64,000 bases of DNA from assembly GCA_037974665.1 (NCBI GenBank), contig CM075767.1, forward strand, positions 25,445,498-25,509,497. Direction: 5' to 3'. The notes below the pieces were generated by a model. That model had not been told where the DNA came from, made no database searches, and saw only the letters and a list, made by a program, of their open reading frames with translations. Position numbers and translations under genes: made by a program. Each line of letters begins with the position of its first letter. The stretch's first letter is position 1. The stretch comes from Ehretia macrophylla (Eukaryota; Streptophyta; Magnoliopsida; Boraginales; Ehretiaceae). Shown here piece after piece: positions 22,758 through 35,230 of this stretch.

Positions 22758-25700
22758 TTGTTTTATGCATATATGGGCGCTTGTATGTGTATCCTTGTTG
22801 ATTGTCTATGTATGCATGTATCTTGATAGGGGGTTGTAAGTGTAGAAATTATTTGTGTTTTGTAGTAAGACATGCTTGACATTAGTGATCTCGCGCATTA
22901 AGTTGCTGCAAAACAAGAGGGATGTGCAGCTCAAGCTTATGCGCAAGGAGATAGCTCAATTTCTGCAGGCTGGCCAGGAATCTATAGCGCGTATTAGGGT
23001 AGGGCTCCTGAATACATTTAACATCTTTGATTGTTGTCTTCTATGTATGATGAGCAGACATTAATCGGGTGCATTTGGTCAGGTAGAGCATGTTATACGA
23101 GAACAGAACGTCTGGGCTGCGTATGAGATTCTGGAGATGTTCTGTGAATCCATTCTTGCTCGTATCCCTGTACTTGAAAGCCAAAGGTAAAACTAATGAT
23201 TGCTAATGTGATCATGAAGAAAGATATTATGCTTGATGTATTTCGTACAGATTTTTGGATTGTGACAATAGTGAAAATTTCTTGTGGCCAGTCCATTAGC
23301 TTTTTCCTCATTTTTTGGTCAAAACTGTTGCTTTTTTGCTTTGATCTGATATGTCCTATGTGTTATGGGATCTTTCTCACCAGACTTTACACTAAGCTGG
23401 GTTTTATAGCAGATGCCCCTCGTGAAAAATTATTTTGGTCTCTCTCACTCTCGTATGAGGTGGAGGGAAAGGTTGAAGAGCGAGAGAAGTGGGGTGGGGG
23501 GTTACAAGGACATGATTACCTGTATTGCAGTGACCAAGTATAAATGCTTGACATGTTGATTTTCCCTACGTTTTCCACATAAGTAAGGTGCGTTTCTAAA
23601 GTAATTCATACTACACTTGGTGACTATACTGAGACTGCATCAACTGCTTGCTTTATTATAGTAAAATAAATGAAGATTTCAGACAGAAACTTGGAAGCTA
23701 ATTAGAGTGCAATGTATTTTCTGAGTTAGTTCCATTTTGTGTTTTATATACTCGGCAATAGTAGTACATGCCATTTTTGGATTGCTTTGGCAATATACGG
23801 GAGTGGATAGATTATTACTTAGTTCCTGCCCTGGTCCAGTAAACATACACTTGTTGAAATTCCCCCTAATTATGCTTCAGCTTGCTTATGTGTCAACGCC
23901 CCTCTGCTTTCTTTGTTCGGTTTTGGATCTGTCATTTGATTTACTTTTGACATTGCTCACCAGCATCTTGGTTTTGTCAATATTTGATATAAATCTATCA
24001 TTTGATCTCTCTCTATTTCTTTCTCTATGCTTGTTAATCTTAAGTTTCTAGAAAATGATGGAGATCTAGCCAAAATTGTGAGAAATATCTGTAGGTTGAG
24101 CAAAATGTGAATTTACATCAAGAAGCTGCAGAATTACTTCATGGTCAAATTTGTGTTCGAGTTGACTTGATGAATTTCATGAATCAGTATGGATATTGTT
24201 CAGCAGATCAAATTTTGTTGAAACATAAACCTTTCCCGGTAATTAGCACTATCACTTCTGAAGTATTAGGTTTGACTTCGTATATTTCAAAGCATATTTT
24301 CATGGGCCAGATCTTTTGTTGGCTCACGTCTCTTTCTGTACTAGTCTTCGATTTTACATTGATAAGCTTCTGTTATGTCTGAGATTCTTATATTAGAGTC
24401 ATTTGACAGGATGATATCTTTCCTCTCGTTTGTCTTTATAGATTCTGTAGTAGTTAGTTTATTCTCGTATAGAAGAATTTTGAAGTGGTAAGTGACAAGC
24501 CATTGTAATAGCCTTTGGCTCCCCTCAACTGTCATCACATAAGGTCCACTGAAATCCCTTGCCACTGGTGTCCTCTCTTCCCCTTTCTCTTGGGCAAATT
24601 TCACTATTTTGACTGAATCTTGCATTCCTAAAGCTCTTAAGAATAGCTAATAATTTTTTAATCCACAAAAACAACATTGGCATTCTTTTGCTATCCTGCA
24701 GATCTCATCAAATATGTATTAAATACTGGTAGCCAATCACGAAGACTTTGCATGTTTCTTGATTAGGGTGTTGCATGGTCATTAGGTTGACAACTTGCAG
24801 GAGTATGTAGCTGTCTTTGCTACAATTTTGTAGTAAAGTATGGAGCCAGGGAGGCTTTGAGAGGTGTGGTGAGCATAGTGTTGAACACTTAATAGGAAAT
24901 ACTATCTCCCAGGGTGTTTGTTGTTTTAAAGAATTAGTGTATGGTTTTAATTATTCAGGTTTGGAGGATTGTGCTGACCTTAAAAAATTCAAGTAATAAA
25001 GATATTTGAATGTGATGCACTTATGATTCTGTTTCCATGGGACAGGGAATGTCCTTCAGACTTGCGGGAAGCACTGGCAAGCATAATCTTTTCAGCTCCT
25101 AGATGTTCAGACTTGCCAGACTTGATGCATGTTAGGAATTTGTTTGCGGCAAAATATGGGAAGGAATTTATAGCTGCTGCCTCTGAACTTCGGCCTGATA
25201 CCAATGTCAATCGTACAGTTAATGAACTCCAGAGCATTCTTCTGTTTAATTAATTATATACACACATTCATTGAGACCAGTATGTTCTATTAATTACTGT
25301 AATTTGGATGTCTCGATCTAATCTTTCGTGAATTTTCAGATTGTTGAGAAGCTTTCCATCAATGCTCCATCTGCAGACATAAAACTCAAAGTACTGAAGG
25401 AAATTGCACAAGAGTACAATGTCATGTGGGATTCTTCTGCAACTGAAGCAGAACTGAGAAAGAATCCAGAGGATCTTCTGGTAACTGTTTTGCTTTAGTT
25501 CCCTTGCTTATTGTGGCACACCCGTTTAAGTGTCTATACCTCCAAAATTGATGTAGTCCATTCAGCATAGATAGAATCTTCGGTGTTTCCATGTTTCTAT
25601 ATCTGTTCCCTGCATCAAAGCTAGAGTCTTCCCGGCGCTAGGAAAAATGAATATGAGAAAACTATGATGAAAAGTGTATGAAATTAATTTCTCACATTTA

Positions 25701-26307
25701 AACTACCCTCATTATCATATTAATACCAATAAAGGACACCTTTTTACTATTTGTTCGTAGAAAATGAAAAGGGTGAAATTTCATTATATAAATGGTGCTG
25801 AAATGCTCTCAATGAAAATTATCTCACTTTTTCCTCTCGGTCATGGGAGTGCATTTCACCTTTTTCCTCAGAAAACATGCTAATACTAGAAATTTGGTTT
25901 CTGAAAAGGAGAGAGGAAATTGGTTTGTGAAATTCATTAGCTTGCATTTCTCTATGTAGAATGGACTGAAGCACATAGCTGCAGTTGCTAGGGCTTCTTC
26001 CCAATCAGATAATCAAAGTCCACCAGATTTGAAGCATTCTCCTACATCTACAAATGGTAATCAAGGTGTCCAACACCATTCTCTCGTTCCTGCCTTTTCA
26101 GCTGCCAATAGGAGTAAATCGTCAGTTAAGAGAGACAGTATGGGACCAGTTGATACCAAGGACACAAGACCGCAGTCATCTGATGTCTTGGAGAGAGCTC
26201 GAGCTGCTATTGCTGCTGCAGAACGTGCTTCGACTGCTGCTCGTGCTGCGGCTGAATTAGCAAATCTTAGAATGAGCTCATTGAAGCTAGAGGAAGGAAG
26301 GAGATAA
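22264..26307 (+). CDS. IST1-like protein (ESCRT-III regulator)
   Basis: An IST1-domain protein. In the family, IST1 binds ESCRT-III and the VPS4/LIP5 machinery at endosomes and modulates multivesicular-body sorting. Exons: 22264-22313, 22866-22998, 23083-23186, 25046-25217, 25340-25480 and 25960-26307. All junctions are in frame with GT-AG sites, giving 315 aa. The IST1 domain covers about residues 10-200: a basic helix with 'LLQNKRDVQLKLMRKEIAQF', then 'ARIRVEHVIREQNVWAAYEI', 'PRCSDLPDL' and 'FAAKYGKEF'. The tail is polar, then alanine-rich and probably helical ('ARAAIAAAERASTAARAAA', about residues 271-289), ending in a basic 'EEGRR'. The start sits within 'accATGtct' and no ATG-containing exon is needed upstream. 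Intron 3 is the longest (1.86 kb). The promoter region is largely the foldback element that ends at 22133. Confidence 0.9.
22721..22756. repeat. (TA)n(TG)n microsatellite in IST1-like intron 1
   Basis: A run of about eight TA units is followed by about ten TG units inside intron 1. Confidence 0.9.
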
Positions 26308-27120
26308 ACGAGGAATCTCCATCTCACTTTCCCTCCCCTTCAAAATGCGAAAAAGAAACAGGTCGGTTTCTAATTGCATGCTTCATCAGATACTATCGCG
26401 GTGTTTTAGGATGAAACAAAAAGCTTTAAATAAGTTCAAGACTATATCTGATACAGGCGAAGCATTGCTCCCTCCCTCGGTTGGTTAAATTTGTACATAT
26501 CATATTGTGGAGATGTACTTTACTACATTGTAGATTAAGCGTGTGATTTCAGCTTTTTACAATTGGATACAAAATCATTTTGTTGTTGTGTGTCTTGTAT
26601 AGATCAACAGTTATTCATCTATTGGCAATAACTTGAAATTGCAATATTCTTCTGATAAACTGTACATTTATATCAACATTCTGGTCTTTACACTTTATAT
26701 GAGTAGCCTTTGAGGAAAAGAACTATGAAGGTGTAAATGATGTTTTAATATTCGGAGGTGATCGTTGGAACCACGGCTTCAACGCTCATTATATTAAAAA
26801 ACACACAAGTAATTGGAGGCGATCTAGTTTGTGGAAGAATCATGAAGATGTTAAAAGGTTTCACCATAAACTAGGCCTATAGTTGTGTATTTTTCTTTTC
26901 TTAGTTTCATGAAACTAGAATAACAATGAATATTAATCTAATTCTGTGGTTTCACTAATAATTAACAACAAAAATATTTCTATGTTATTTCAGTTATATA
27001 TTGAAGAAAGAAAAAATAAAAAAAAGTTTTTTTTTTTGTTCCTTTTCAAGGAAATAGAAGACTAAAACATGAATATTAACCACGTGGGCCTAGAGGTTTT
27101 TACTTTCTTTCCTTCCTTTT
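26308..27120. other. IST1-like 3' flank, no gene seen
   Basis: The first ~350 bases after the TAA presumably form the 3' UTR. Beyond this the sequence is AT-rich and holds no supported feature. Confidence 0.5.
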
Positions 27121-27124
27121 TTTA

Positions 27125-27590
27125 TTTATATATTTATAGGAAATAGAGTTATATTAACTTAAAGAGTATAACGAAACATGGGCTGAATCAACATTGTCCA
27201 AGAAAACAAAAATTACATAAGATAGGCCAAGTCCATACCAAAGTCCAGACCAAAGTTGGGAGCCGAGGGCAGAAGCCCAAAACAAAGCTCAGGCCCAACA
27301 TAAACGTCTCGTCAATTGTTCACAGCTTGTAAGTGTCAGCATCATCATCCATCAATTTCAGCCATGGCCATCACAAACCAATGAGTATCGGACTGCGAAA
27401 GCCCCTTTGCAGATGCCAACAAAAGTCTGGAATGGAGCCCAGTCCATCAGATTTGACCCACAGGGGAGTTTAAAGAACCGCAGCTCTAGCCCAACAGAGA
27501 TCCGACAAAGAAAATCCACAAAAAAGGGTTTCGTAAGTGCAACCGGAGCAAATTCCTCGGATTTTTCTTTTTGGTGTAAAAATTCCTTGG
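27125..27590 (-). mobile_element. Possible retroelement 3'-terminal fragment
   Basis: Read on the - strand the segment is G/T-rich, has repeated 'TTGGGC' motifs, and ends in 'aataaaaaaagg', a composition common in plant LINE 3' UTRs. No reverse transcriptase motif or target duplication was found. The assignment is weak, and the + strand open frame at 27407-27595 has no recognisable product. Confidence 0.25.
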
Positions 27591-28122
27591 ATTGATCAGG
27601 GGCTTAGTCAGCATTTTTACATTTAGGTCGGGTACTTTTCCCCTCTCAATCACGAAAGAAATATTTTCTCATGAATTAAAAGTTCATTCATATCTAGGTT
27701 ACTAGTCACCTAGTGAAGTAGGTACCTTCCCCTTCCCCTTCCACCAATATTTTTTAAAAAAACTTTCCCTTTCCCTTTCCCCTCCCACCAATTTTTTTTT
27801 TTTTTAAATTAATATATTCAATATTTTAAAAATAAAATATTCTGGTCCCCCTAATTTACTTAACAATATTAAAAAAAAATAATATATTCAATATTTTAAA
27901 AATAAAATATTCGGGTCCCCCTAATTTACTTAATTTTTTGCTAGATAATTTTAGATTTTCGTATACAAAAAACTTAAGAGTTTTTTTTCATATCGTTGAG
28001 AATAATTAAATACATTAATATAGTAAAATTAAAATTTTATATAGAATTCTTTTTATATAGAAATTAAAATTAAGTGGCTTTTTTTAATTATTCTATTTTG
28101 GAAATTATTTTCAAGCCAAAAG

Positions 28123-28333
28123 ATGAGTAAGTCTAAAACAATTTATTCATTCTTTAAATGACAAAAAGGATGTTGACTTTGAACCTGGAGAACAACCTTC
28201 TGTTTCTAATACTGATACAAATGTGATTTTAGAACCTCCAACAAAATTTTTAAGAATTGAAAATGAGACAATTGATATAAGTTGTTTAGTGTGTGACCCG
28301 GGTTTACATCATTAGATTTGGAAGTATCTAGTA
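28123..28333 (+). pseudogene. N-terminal fragment of a TTF-type zinc-finger hAT transposase
   Basis: 'MSKSKTIYSFFK' is followed, after a frameshift, by an acidic stretch and 'CDPGLHH*IWKY'. This matches the start of plant TTF-type hAT transposases, which carry a short basic 'RFFK'-like N-terminus and a 'DPGLRxPIWEY' motif. There is one frameshift near 28158 and one in-frame stop in the DPGL motif. The TTF finger and hAT dimerisation region are absent. Confidence 0.55.
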
Positions 28334-28537
28334 AAAGAAAGTATAGATACTTTGTTGTCTGCACATTCCTTCCTAGTTAGATTTTATATTTGTATTGAAT
28401 GATTTTTTTATTTCATAGTTGAATTTTTACTAGGTGATTGACTTTAATACATGAATATAATACATTTTTAATATTCTTTTTTTGTAGTACACATTGGATT
28501 CGTATTATTTATAATGTTAAACGAGTTGTTGATTTGA

Positions 28538-28561
28538 TATACATATATATATATATACATA

Positions 28562-28592
<31 letters not shown>

Positions 28593-28597
28593 TTTAC
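28538..28597. repeat. Compound microsatellite (TA)n(TG)n(T)n
   Basis: About eight TA repeats, then a TG run, then about 22 T within the hAT relic. Confidence 0.85.
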
Positions 28598-29161
28598 TTT
28601 TTGAATGTAGTATCTAGTAGGTTTATATTTTTCTTCAATTAGATGAGCTTATGATGTTCAAAGTTGGGTTAAATGCAAATATATCATTATGTTTGAGTAA
28701 TTTTTTAATTATTTATTTTTCCAATAATAGCTATTTAGAAATATTTATTATAAATTAATAATGACCAAGAAGAATACTGAAAAAAAAAAAAAAAAGCGCA
28801 GCCCCTTTGGTGATTTGGCCCGCCCTGGCTTTACGTTACACAAATGAACGTGAACAAAGTTTCACCGGAAAAGAATAGTTGTCCGCGAAGAGTGCCACCA
28901 GTAGGCAACCATCATGTGGTTGATATGCTACAATCACCTAATTATTTAGAAATATATAACATAAAACAAGTTAATAATTCCACATACATGAGAACAAAAT
29001 TGATAAGTGAATGCTTTGTCATATCTTTCATCTTCTTGCAAAGACATACTCCAAGTCTGTAAAAAGGCACAAGAAGATTGGGTGATAGGGCAAGCAGGGA
29101 ACAACTGAACCCAAAGGGCCATGACTGATATGTCTGATCTGAGTGATAACAACATAGCATC

Positions 29162-29273
29162 CGCTCTGTTCTTTATGACAGATTACAGATATATTGATGT
29201 AAAGATTTTTTGTATCTTTATTTTTTTGCAGTGAAATGAAACGATTACTTATTTAGCAGAAAAAAAAAAAAAA
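29162..29273 (+). mobile_element. Extremely 5'-truncated LINE with target duplication
   Basis: The last bases, 'gaaacgattacttatttagc' plus an A run, match the 3' tail of the LINE at 32735-33673 ('gaaaagattacttgccgagc'). The flanks 'aacatagcatc' (29151-29161) and 'aacataacatc' (29274-29284) agree at 10 of 11 positions, so this is a ~112-bp insertion of LINE 3' sequence only. A SINE borrowing the LINE tail is an alternative. Confidence 0.55.
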
Positions 29274-30402
29274 AACATAACATCAGAGAGACACTACACA
29301 CACACACACACTAATCACACAGAGATGTCCCACTCTAGGCTTTATATGTGGTACAAATATCTTGCACTTGCAGGCAGTACATGAACCAGATATGCTTGCC
29401 TACCTGGATACAAATAAATTATCACACTTCTCAACATTCTTCTTATGCAACTCAAATTAATCCACGTCCGTTCAAAAAGGATATACTATTTGATGAAACT
29501 TTCAGCAGATAGTTGGGGGTAAGATATGAACCGTACGCCCAGAGAGAGAGAGAGAGAAAGAGAGAGTGTATATGTATATATGTATATACACAATATAGTG
29601 TAGTGTGTGATAGAGATGTAACATTAGTTAGCAGAAGTAAACAAAATCAATAAAGAGAACCTGTTTAATGATAATGATAACATGCGTTATCAATGGGAAG
29701 GTACTCAAATGCGTGATGTCTAGTTTGTATGCACATTGATTTTGTTGAAGAGAACAGTCCTTTTCATCTTGAATTTCGTTCTAACACTGCCCTTTTTACA
29801 TTGGTCAGTCTATTGTGTTGAGTTTCTGTTTTCTTTTCATCCCTACTTAATCTAAATAATTAGATAGGATCCTATACTAAAAAATTTGCCATTAAAAACA
29901 TGAAGTTGTGCTAATATAAAAGAACTCATGTCTTCTTTTTTCTTTTTCTTCTTTGCCCCTTTTGAATGAATGTCGTACAAAAGTGAGATTAGCAAAGAGA
30001 CTGAGGGGGCATGCATGAATGTAAAATTTTGATTTTTGAGTTGTAAACTTTTTATTAATAGAGTATTGGTTAGAAGTATTATTGAATAAACGTGTTGACT
30101 GTTTCGTTTATATTAAGTAATGTTGGACTTTTAAAAATTTTGAAGATAATATTAGGCTTTTAAAAATATAGAGAGATATATTTGAGAAAAAAAAGGTAAC
30201 TTTTGATATTATGTAAAAACAGTTTAGCAAAATCTTTTTTCTAAAAGCTCAAATTTAGAGTTTCTTATTTTTCAAGTTTTTTTTTTTATAGTTTTTACTA
30301 TTACTTAAAGCTCTTTTTGAGATGGGCTGAACATGTTAGCTTCAACTTTTAAACTCACAGAAAACACTTTTAAGTGTCTAAAAATTAGTTCAAACATAGC
30401 CT

Positions 30403-31530
30403 AAGGCTAACTCCAATATTTCCCTTATTTGCTCCCTACATTTAAAAATTCGGAGCCTTTTTCTGTATTTAGGGATCCCTTATTTCAGGTTCACTCCAAT
30501 AATTTTCCTACTTCATGGAATTCATAGTTCAATTTTACTTCAAGAACTTTTTTATTTTAAATATTTTAGCCATGTGACCATTGAGTTAGGATAGGGGATG
30601 GGTTCAAATCACCTAAATCTAAGTGAGCTAAAAATTAGTATGGGGATTCCCTATTTTCTAAGGGATCCAGTTGGACGGTTATTGGTAGACCTGCAGGTGG
30701 TGGGGAAATTCTGTGTGGCCTGAAAGACAATATTGTCTTTGGCTTCTTTGTTCATTTTGGGCATCACTCTCCCATTAAAACTAAAATTTTGGCATTTGTT
30801 CAAGGTCTGCAACTTTGTCAAGAAAGATGGACTGTCAACATATGAGTTGAGATGGATGCTTTAGCAGTTGTTAACATTATTTCTAAGGAGGCCCAGGGTT
30901 CATGAAACACTTGTTATGACTTATGACATACAACTATAGGAAGAGCAATCAATCTGTAGATTTCCTTACCAACTTGGGGGTTGAAGCTTGAAGTCTTCAT
31001 GTGTTTAATTCTTCTCACAACTACCATAAACTGAAAGGTATGCTCCAATTGGATAAATCAGGCCTTCTTCAATTCAGATTCTAAGTGTGTCTCTATGAAC
31101 TGTCTTGTACTTATTCTTTTCTAGGGATCTTTTAAAACTTGTATTAAGGGAGGAAGATCATGTCTCCCCTTTATTTTTGCTGTACACTTTTTTGAGTTGT
31201 TAATTGGATAGTTGTTATCATAACTTTCCAAACAACAACTCTTTTAAGCTCCTTTAGGATCTTCTGTAAGATGAGGTGACATGTGCCTCCTTTAGACTAA
31301 ATTTAGATGTTGGGACAGGTAAGTCTTCCATCATCCTGTGAAGGTTCAGGCTACTTGTCCCTCTTCACTTTTGTATTTTCTTTTTGGTGATTAATAAAAT
31401 CTTAGAGGGAAGTCCCCTCTACCAAAAAAAAAAAAAAAAAGTTGGACGGTTAATGAAGTTGTTTGCAATCAACAATTTTCTTACATTTGGAAAAATTGAC
31501 CATAGAAGGGATCTATTGGAGGAGGCCTTA
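30403..31530. mobile_element. GGCYAACTCCAA-type element (split by a LINE)
   Basis: The left end 'taaggctaactccaat' and the right end 'attggaggaggcctta' are inverted, and the terminal motif is shared with the elements at 1004-2246 and 37088-37469. Removing the inserted LINE (30682-31440 plus one target duplication) leaves about 356 bp, a MITE-like size. The superfamily is unproven. Harbinger is a guess from the TAA/TTA edges. Confidence 0.45.
30682..31440 (+). mobile_element. 5'-truncated LINE with 13-bp target duplication
   Basis: 'agttggacggtta' occurs at 30669-30681 and again at 31440-31452, directly after an 18-A tail. The 5' part translates to an RNase H domain fragment ('ILCGLKDNIVFGFF', then 'FVQGLQLCQERW' and 'MDALAVVNII') with in-frame stops. 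The 3' UTR contains 'taataaaatcttagag' shortly before the tail. The copy is dead and lies within a MITE-like element. Confidence 0.8.
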
Positions 31531-31798
31531 ACTTAGAAATGGGATGCAGATATTACATTTGATCAATATTTTAGAGGGAGATAGTGAGGAGTACAATAAT
31601 AATTATGACTTCACAACTCTATAGTGATAAATTTGAACCTCTAATAAGAATTGAACCAAAAACCTCAACGTCTCAGAGTTTCAATCTTGAGTATAAGGTC
31701 GACGACGTCGAAGAGTTTTTGAATAGCTAGTTCATATTTTTATCTTTTTAGTACGGTCACAAAAAAAAAAAAAAAAGAAGCTTAATTGGACCCAAAGG

Positions 31799-32300
31799 TG
31801 GTAATTGGTATATGAGAATGGGTTAAAAATGGGTTAGCAATGAAATAGTACTCCTAGTTCTGTTCCAATTCTCACCCTTAGTATAAAGTTCATTGGGAAT
31901 CTCATTCCCTCACTAATCCTATTTCCACGATATAAGAATACCCATTCCTGACAAAACACATGAGAATAGTTCATTTTCATGTATTTTGGAATGAACCAAA
32001 ATACCCTTAAAAATATACAAACTAAAACCAAATAATAAAATAAAAATAAAAAATAAATATCAACTAAATATAATAATAATAAAGAAAAAAATGAAATAAT
32101 AATATAATATATAATATGATAATAATAAGAATAATAATAGAAGAAAATAATAACATAAAATAAGAGTAAATAATATAAATATAAAATAAAGAATAATAAT
32201 AGTATTATTAAAAAATTAATAATAATAATAATTAAACAATGTAAGTTTAATAAAATATTATATCATAACAATATAAAATAAATAATAAATAAATAAAGAG

Positions 32301-32344
<44 letters not shown>

Positions 32345-32641
32345 GTAATAATAATAATAATAATAATAATGTGTCTCAAACTAACCATTATAATTAATAT
32401 GATACTTATTTTTATTCTTAATACAATAATATATCTATAGCAACAAAATGACATTCTTGTTATTTTATATAAGTTATTCCTATTAATATTCTGTTATACT
32501 GACTACTAAACATGAGTTTGGAATACATATATATTTATTCCTAATTTTATTATTTTCTAAGTTCATTCCATTCCCAAGGCCATTTCATTCCTTAACTCAT
32601 TCATTTTATGTCTAAAACCATTTCAGGTTACTAATCGCTAT
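31799..32641. mobile_element. Harbinger-like MITE, copy 1, with AAT-rich core
   Basis: Outer segments share sequence with the element at 40018-40912: 'attggtatatgagaatgg' on the left, and 'aagttcattccattcccaag', 'ccttaactcattc' and 'ttactaatcgcta' on the right. The centre is degenerate (AAT)n expanding to a perfect run near 32296-32370. The target duplication is not clear here. No coding capacity. Confidence 0.55.
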
Positions 32642-32734
32642 CGAAATACTCTATTGTTTGAATTTCCAAGCAACTGTATGGTAATGATTTTTTCTTTTTC
32701 TTTTTGTTTTGTTTTTTGGTGAAGAAAGTAAGAG

Positions 32735-33673
32735 ATGATAATGTGTTATCTATCAAGGCAAATCACTAACACGAAATACACAACATTGCTAAATGCGATA
32801 GTATTTGATGCTTATGCTAATGGTATTTCTCTTCCACCTGAATTCAATAACTCTAAGGTTGAGCAGTTTATTTCTCTTGGTCAATGGTCTTGGCCGAGAA
32901 GTCTCCACTTCATGCATCAGTTGGTGGGATCTTTGTTCCCGCGTAGCAGGGATGACAATATTTACTGGCTTGCAAACCGGAAAGGTACATTTTCTTCCTC
33001 TTCTACCTGGGACCAGATTCACAAAAATGGCCCTAAGGTGCACCGGGCTAATTTAATTTGGGACAAAGTTGTGATTCCGAAGTATGGGTTTTGTACTTGG
33101 CTGATGTGTCTTGATCGCAACTTTACTAAACAAAGACTTCTTTGTTGGGGTGTTATCAACGACGCTAAGTGTGAGTTTTGCGGCCTTGTGATGGAATGTC
33201 GTGACCATTTATTCTTTGAATGCCCTTTTTCTAATAGAATTTGGGGCCATTTCGTTTCTATCCTCAAAATGAAGAATCTGAATGTTCATTGAGATTTGAT
33301 CCTAGCGAGGTTGTGTAGACTGTGTAGAAGGAAGAGTCTGAGGGCAGATTTAGCTAAATCAACCATGGGAGATTGTGTTTATCATATCTGGCAAGAAAGA
33401 AACTGCAGAGTTCATGGTTTGGGCACTTTGGGGGCTAATACAGAACAACAAATTATCGAGAAAATTCTTTTGGATGTGAGACAGATGATTAACCTCCAAA
33501 ACAAATATGTGGATAACTTAGGGAATAGAAATTTATGTACACTGTGGAACATTGTGGATAGGCTTATGTAAATGATAGTTTTTGTTACATATCTTTGTTG
33601 ACGACTTTGTATTCTTCATGTTTTTTGAAAGTTGAATGAAAAGATTACTTGCCGAGCAAAAAAAAAAAAAAAG
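32735..33673 (+). pseudogene. LINE fragment: C-terminal zf-RVT domain and 3' end
   Basis: The frame 32735-33292 (185 codons) carries a reverse-transcriptase zinc-binding domain (zf-RVT) of plant LINEs: 'WLANRKGTFSSSSTWDQI', 'WDKVVIPKYGFCTWLM', and 'CEFCGLVMECRDHLFFECPF' near residues 146-165. A stop breaks it, but the same family C-terminus continues at 33296-33571 with 'HIWQERNCRVHG' and ends 'TLWNIVDRLM'. A 3' UTR and a ~16-base A tail follow (about 33658-33673). RT and endonuclease are absent. The left boundary is uncertain because no target duplication was found. Confidence 0.75.
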
Positions 33674-34299
33674 ATATAAAGTGCATGTTTGAAAATTATA
33701 GTTGAATAATCTAGGAAAAAAAGAAAATATATATTCATGTTGTAGCAATGAGAAATTATCTAATTTGTTCCCTAAAATCTACTGTGGTCGATTACGCTTG
33801 TTTACCCTAAGGGCTCTATTTAGAAACTCAAACAATATAAACCATTAAAAGTAATTATTGAAATAAAGCAAGGGTTAAACCCACGCCGGTGGCATTCTCA
33901 TGCAATCGGCCAGAGGAAGAAGACAAGACAAATACAATCCTCAAATCCAATTACTGATGCAAGACTCTCTTGGAGAGCACACTCCACCGTGCGATATCAC
34001 ATACATACATAGATACATATATTTATATATATAATATATCCAACTAAAGAACAACTATTCTAGAAGTAAGACTTGTGAACCATCACCTTATTATAGGCAC
34101 GAAAACACCGTGTAATACACAGGATCTAATTGTTTTAAAATGGTCAGCTTGTTTATAATTTTTTTCCGTATTCTGGTAAGACTTACCAAATAAGACCTCT
34201 TGAAAACTTGGGAAATAATAAACCTAAATAGACTAACTAATGCTCCTAAAATTTACACATAACAAAGAGGATTGGTTTAACTTCCGGATTGGTTTAACT
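33674..34299. other. AT-rich spacer, no gene seen
   Basis: The only patch of mixed composition (33885-34000) has no recognisable motif. A short (TA)n stretch lies near 34020-34040. Confidence 0.4.
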
Positions 34300-34520
34300 A
34301 ATGCTTTGATACCATGTTAAGTTACCACCTCATCTAAAAGGTTAAATTGTTAGAGAATGGTTTATTAAATTATTTGTTATATTCAACACGCCCTCTCAAG
34401 TGTAGACGGAGTTAATTTTTGAGTCTTACACTTGAATAATTTTAATAATTTTTTAAATGGGTGGTGATGAATTTTGAATCCAAATTTTTTTGATACCTAA
34501 ATTCTGAGACCATGAAGTAA
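34300..34520. repeat. Dispersed repeat containing 'gataccatgttaag' (copy 1)
   Basis: Shares long segments ('caccycatctaaaaggttaa', 'ttgagtcttacacttgaata') with 49255-49475 and the tandem pair at 55612-56060. The family is unknown. A B-box-like 'ttttgaatcc' is present, so a tRNA-derived SINE or a small LTR-type (TRIM) element are options. Confidence 0.5.
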
Positions 34521-35040
34521 TGGAAAATGTTTCGTTGTATTTCTCATTCAATGTAAAAGTACACTATATAGGTAAAAGTGAATCAATACAAATCTTCGCA
34601 TAGCTATCTAGAGACTATACAGATAAAAGATTATAATAGAATAACTTTTGAATTCAAACTAAGGGATGACAAGTTCATCCATTATCAAATAGACACCTGG
34701 TAAACTACTATAATACATCGCGTTGCCATGGAAGCTTAACGATACAAGTTTTATTTTACCAAGTGTATAGATATAGATACATGTACATATTTGGACGCAA
34801 ATGTTAAAAAATACATATTTAAGATCTTAAATCTAGATTTTAATACAATTCTTTATATTGTAACACTAGTTTTAAACAATTGTCTAGAGTTACGCAGTAG
34901 TCAAGTTGATTTTCTTATAAGACTTGGGCATGTTTCCTTATAGGACTTAGACATCAAGTCACCACAAGCCTATTTTAGGTTCACTTATATAAATAATACA
35001 TATACCAAGATTTCAACATGTATTTTTTATTTTATTTGAC

Positions 35041-35230
35041 TTTTTGATGATGGAGAACCCTATTGGTGGAGCTCGATTACTGGGTGGGATCAGCGACACT
35101 AATTGGTAAATTGTTCAGTGCAGCGATACACCTCAACTTATTACCAAGTCAGTCAAAATTGTTAACCTAATAAATAGTGAAAGAGTTTCGAATTCAAATG
35201 TACTGGGTCCTCTACCTTTTTTTGTTGTCA
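35041..35230. repeat. Dispersed 'gagaaccc...ggcggagct' repeat (copy 1)
   Basis: Organisation matches 42262-42470: 'gatgatggagaacccta', a 'tggtggagctcg' block, a 'gtgcagcgatacacc' block, 'agtcagtcaaaattgtt' and 'tttcgaattcaaa'. The copies are divergent. It may be a SINE family, but internal promoter boxes are not convincing. Confidence 0.4.

Larger units (their letters stand above)
27597..28808 (+). mobile_element. Deleted hAT-type transposon relic
   Basis: The left end 'caggggcttagtcagc' resembles the 'CAGGGGCGGAGCCAGG' terminus common in plant hAT elements with TTF-type transposases. The right end '...gcgcagcccctttg' is a loose inverted match. Inside lie a 72-bp tandem duplication ('ggtccccctaatttactta' at about 27845 and 27917) and a short relic of the transposase N-terminus. 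No convincing 8-bp target duplication could be read, so the ends are approximate. Confidence 0.45.

Noticed and set aside
24095..24240. Open segment with plausible splice sites inside IST1-like intron 3, as an extra exon
   Set aside because: Exon 3 joins exon 4 in frame and reproduces the conserved 'LESQRECPSDL' sequence directly. An insertion here would disrupt the IST1 domain.
32263..32454. Ile-rich - strand peptide
   Set aside because: Translation of the (AAT)n microsatellite in a MITE.
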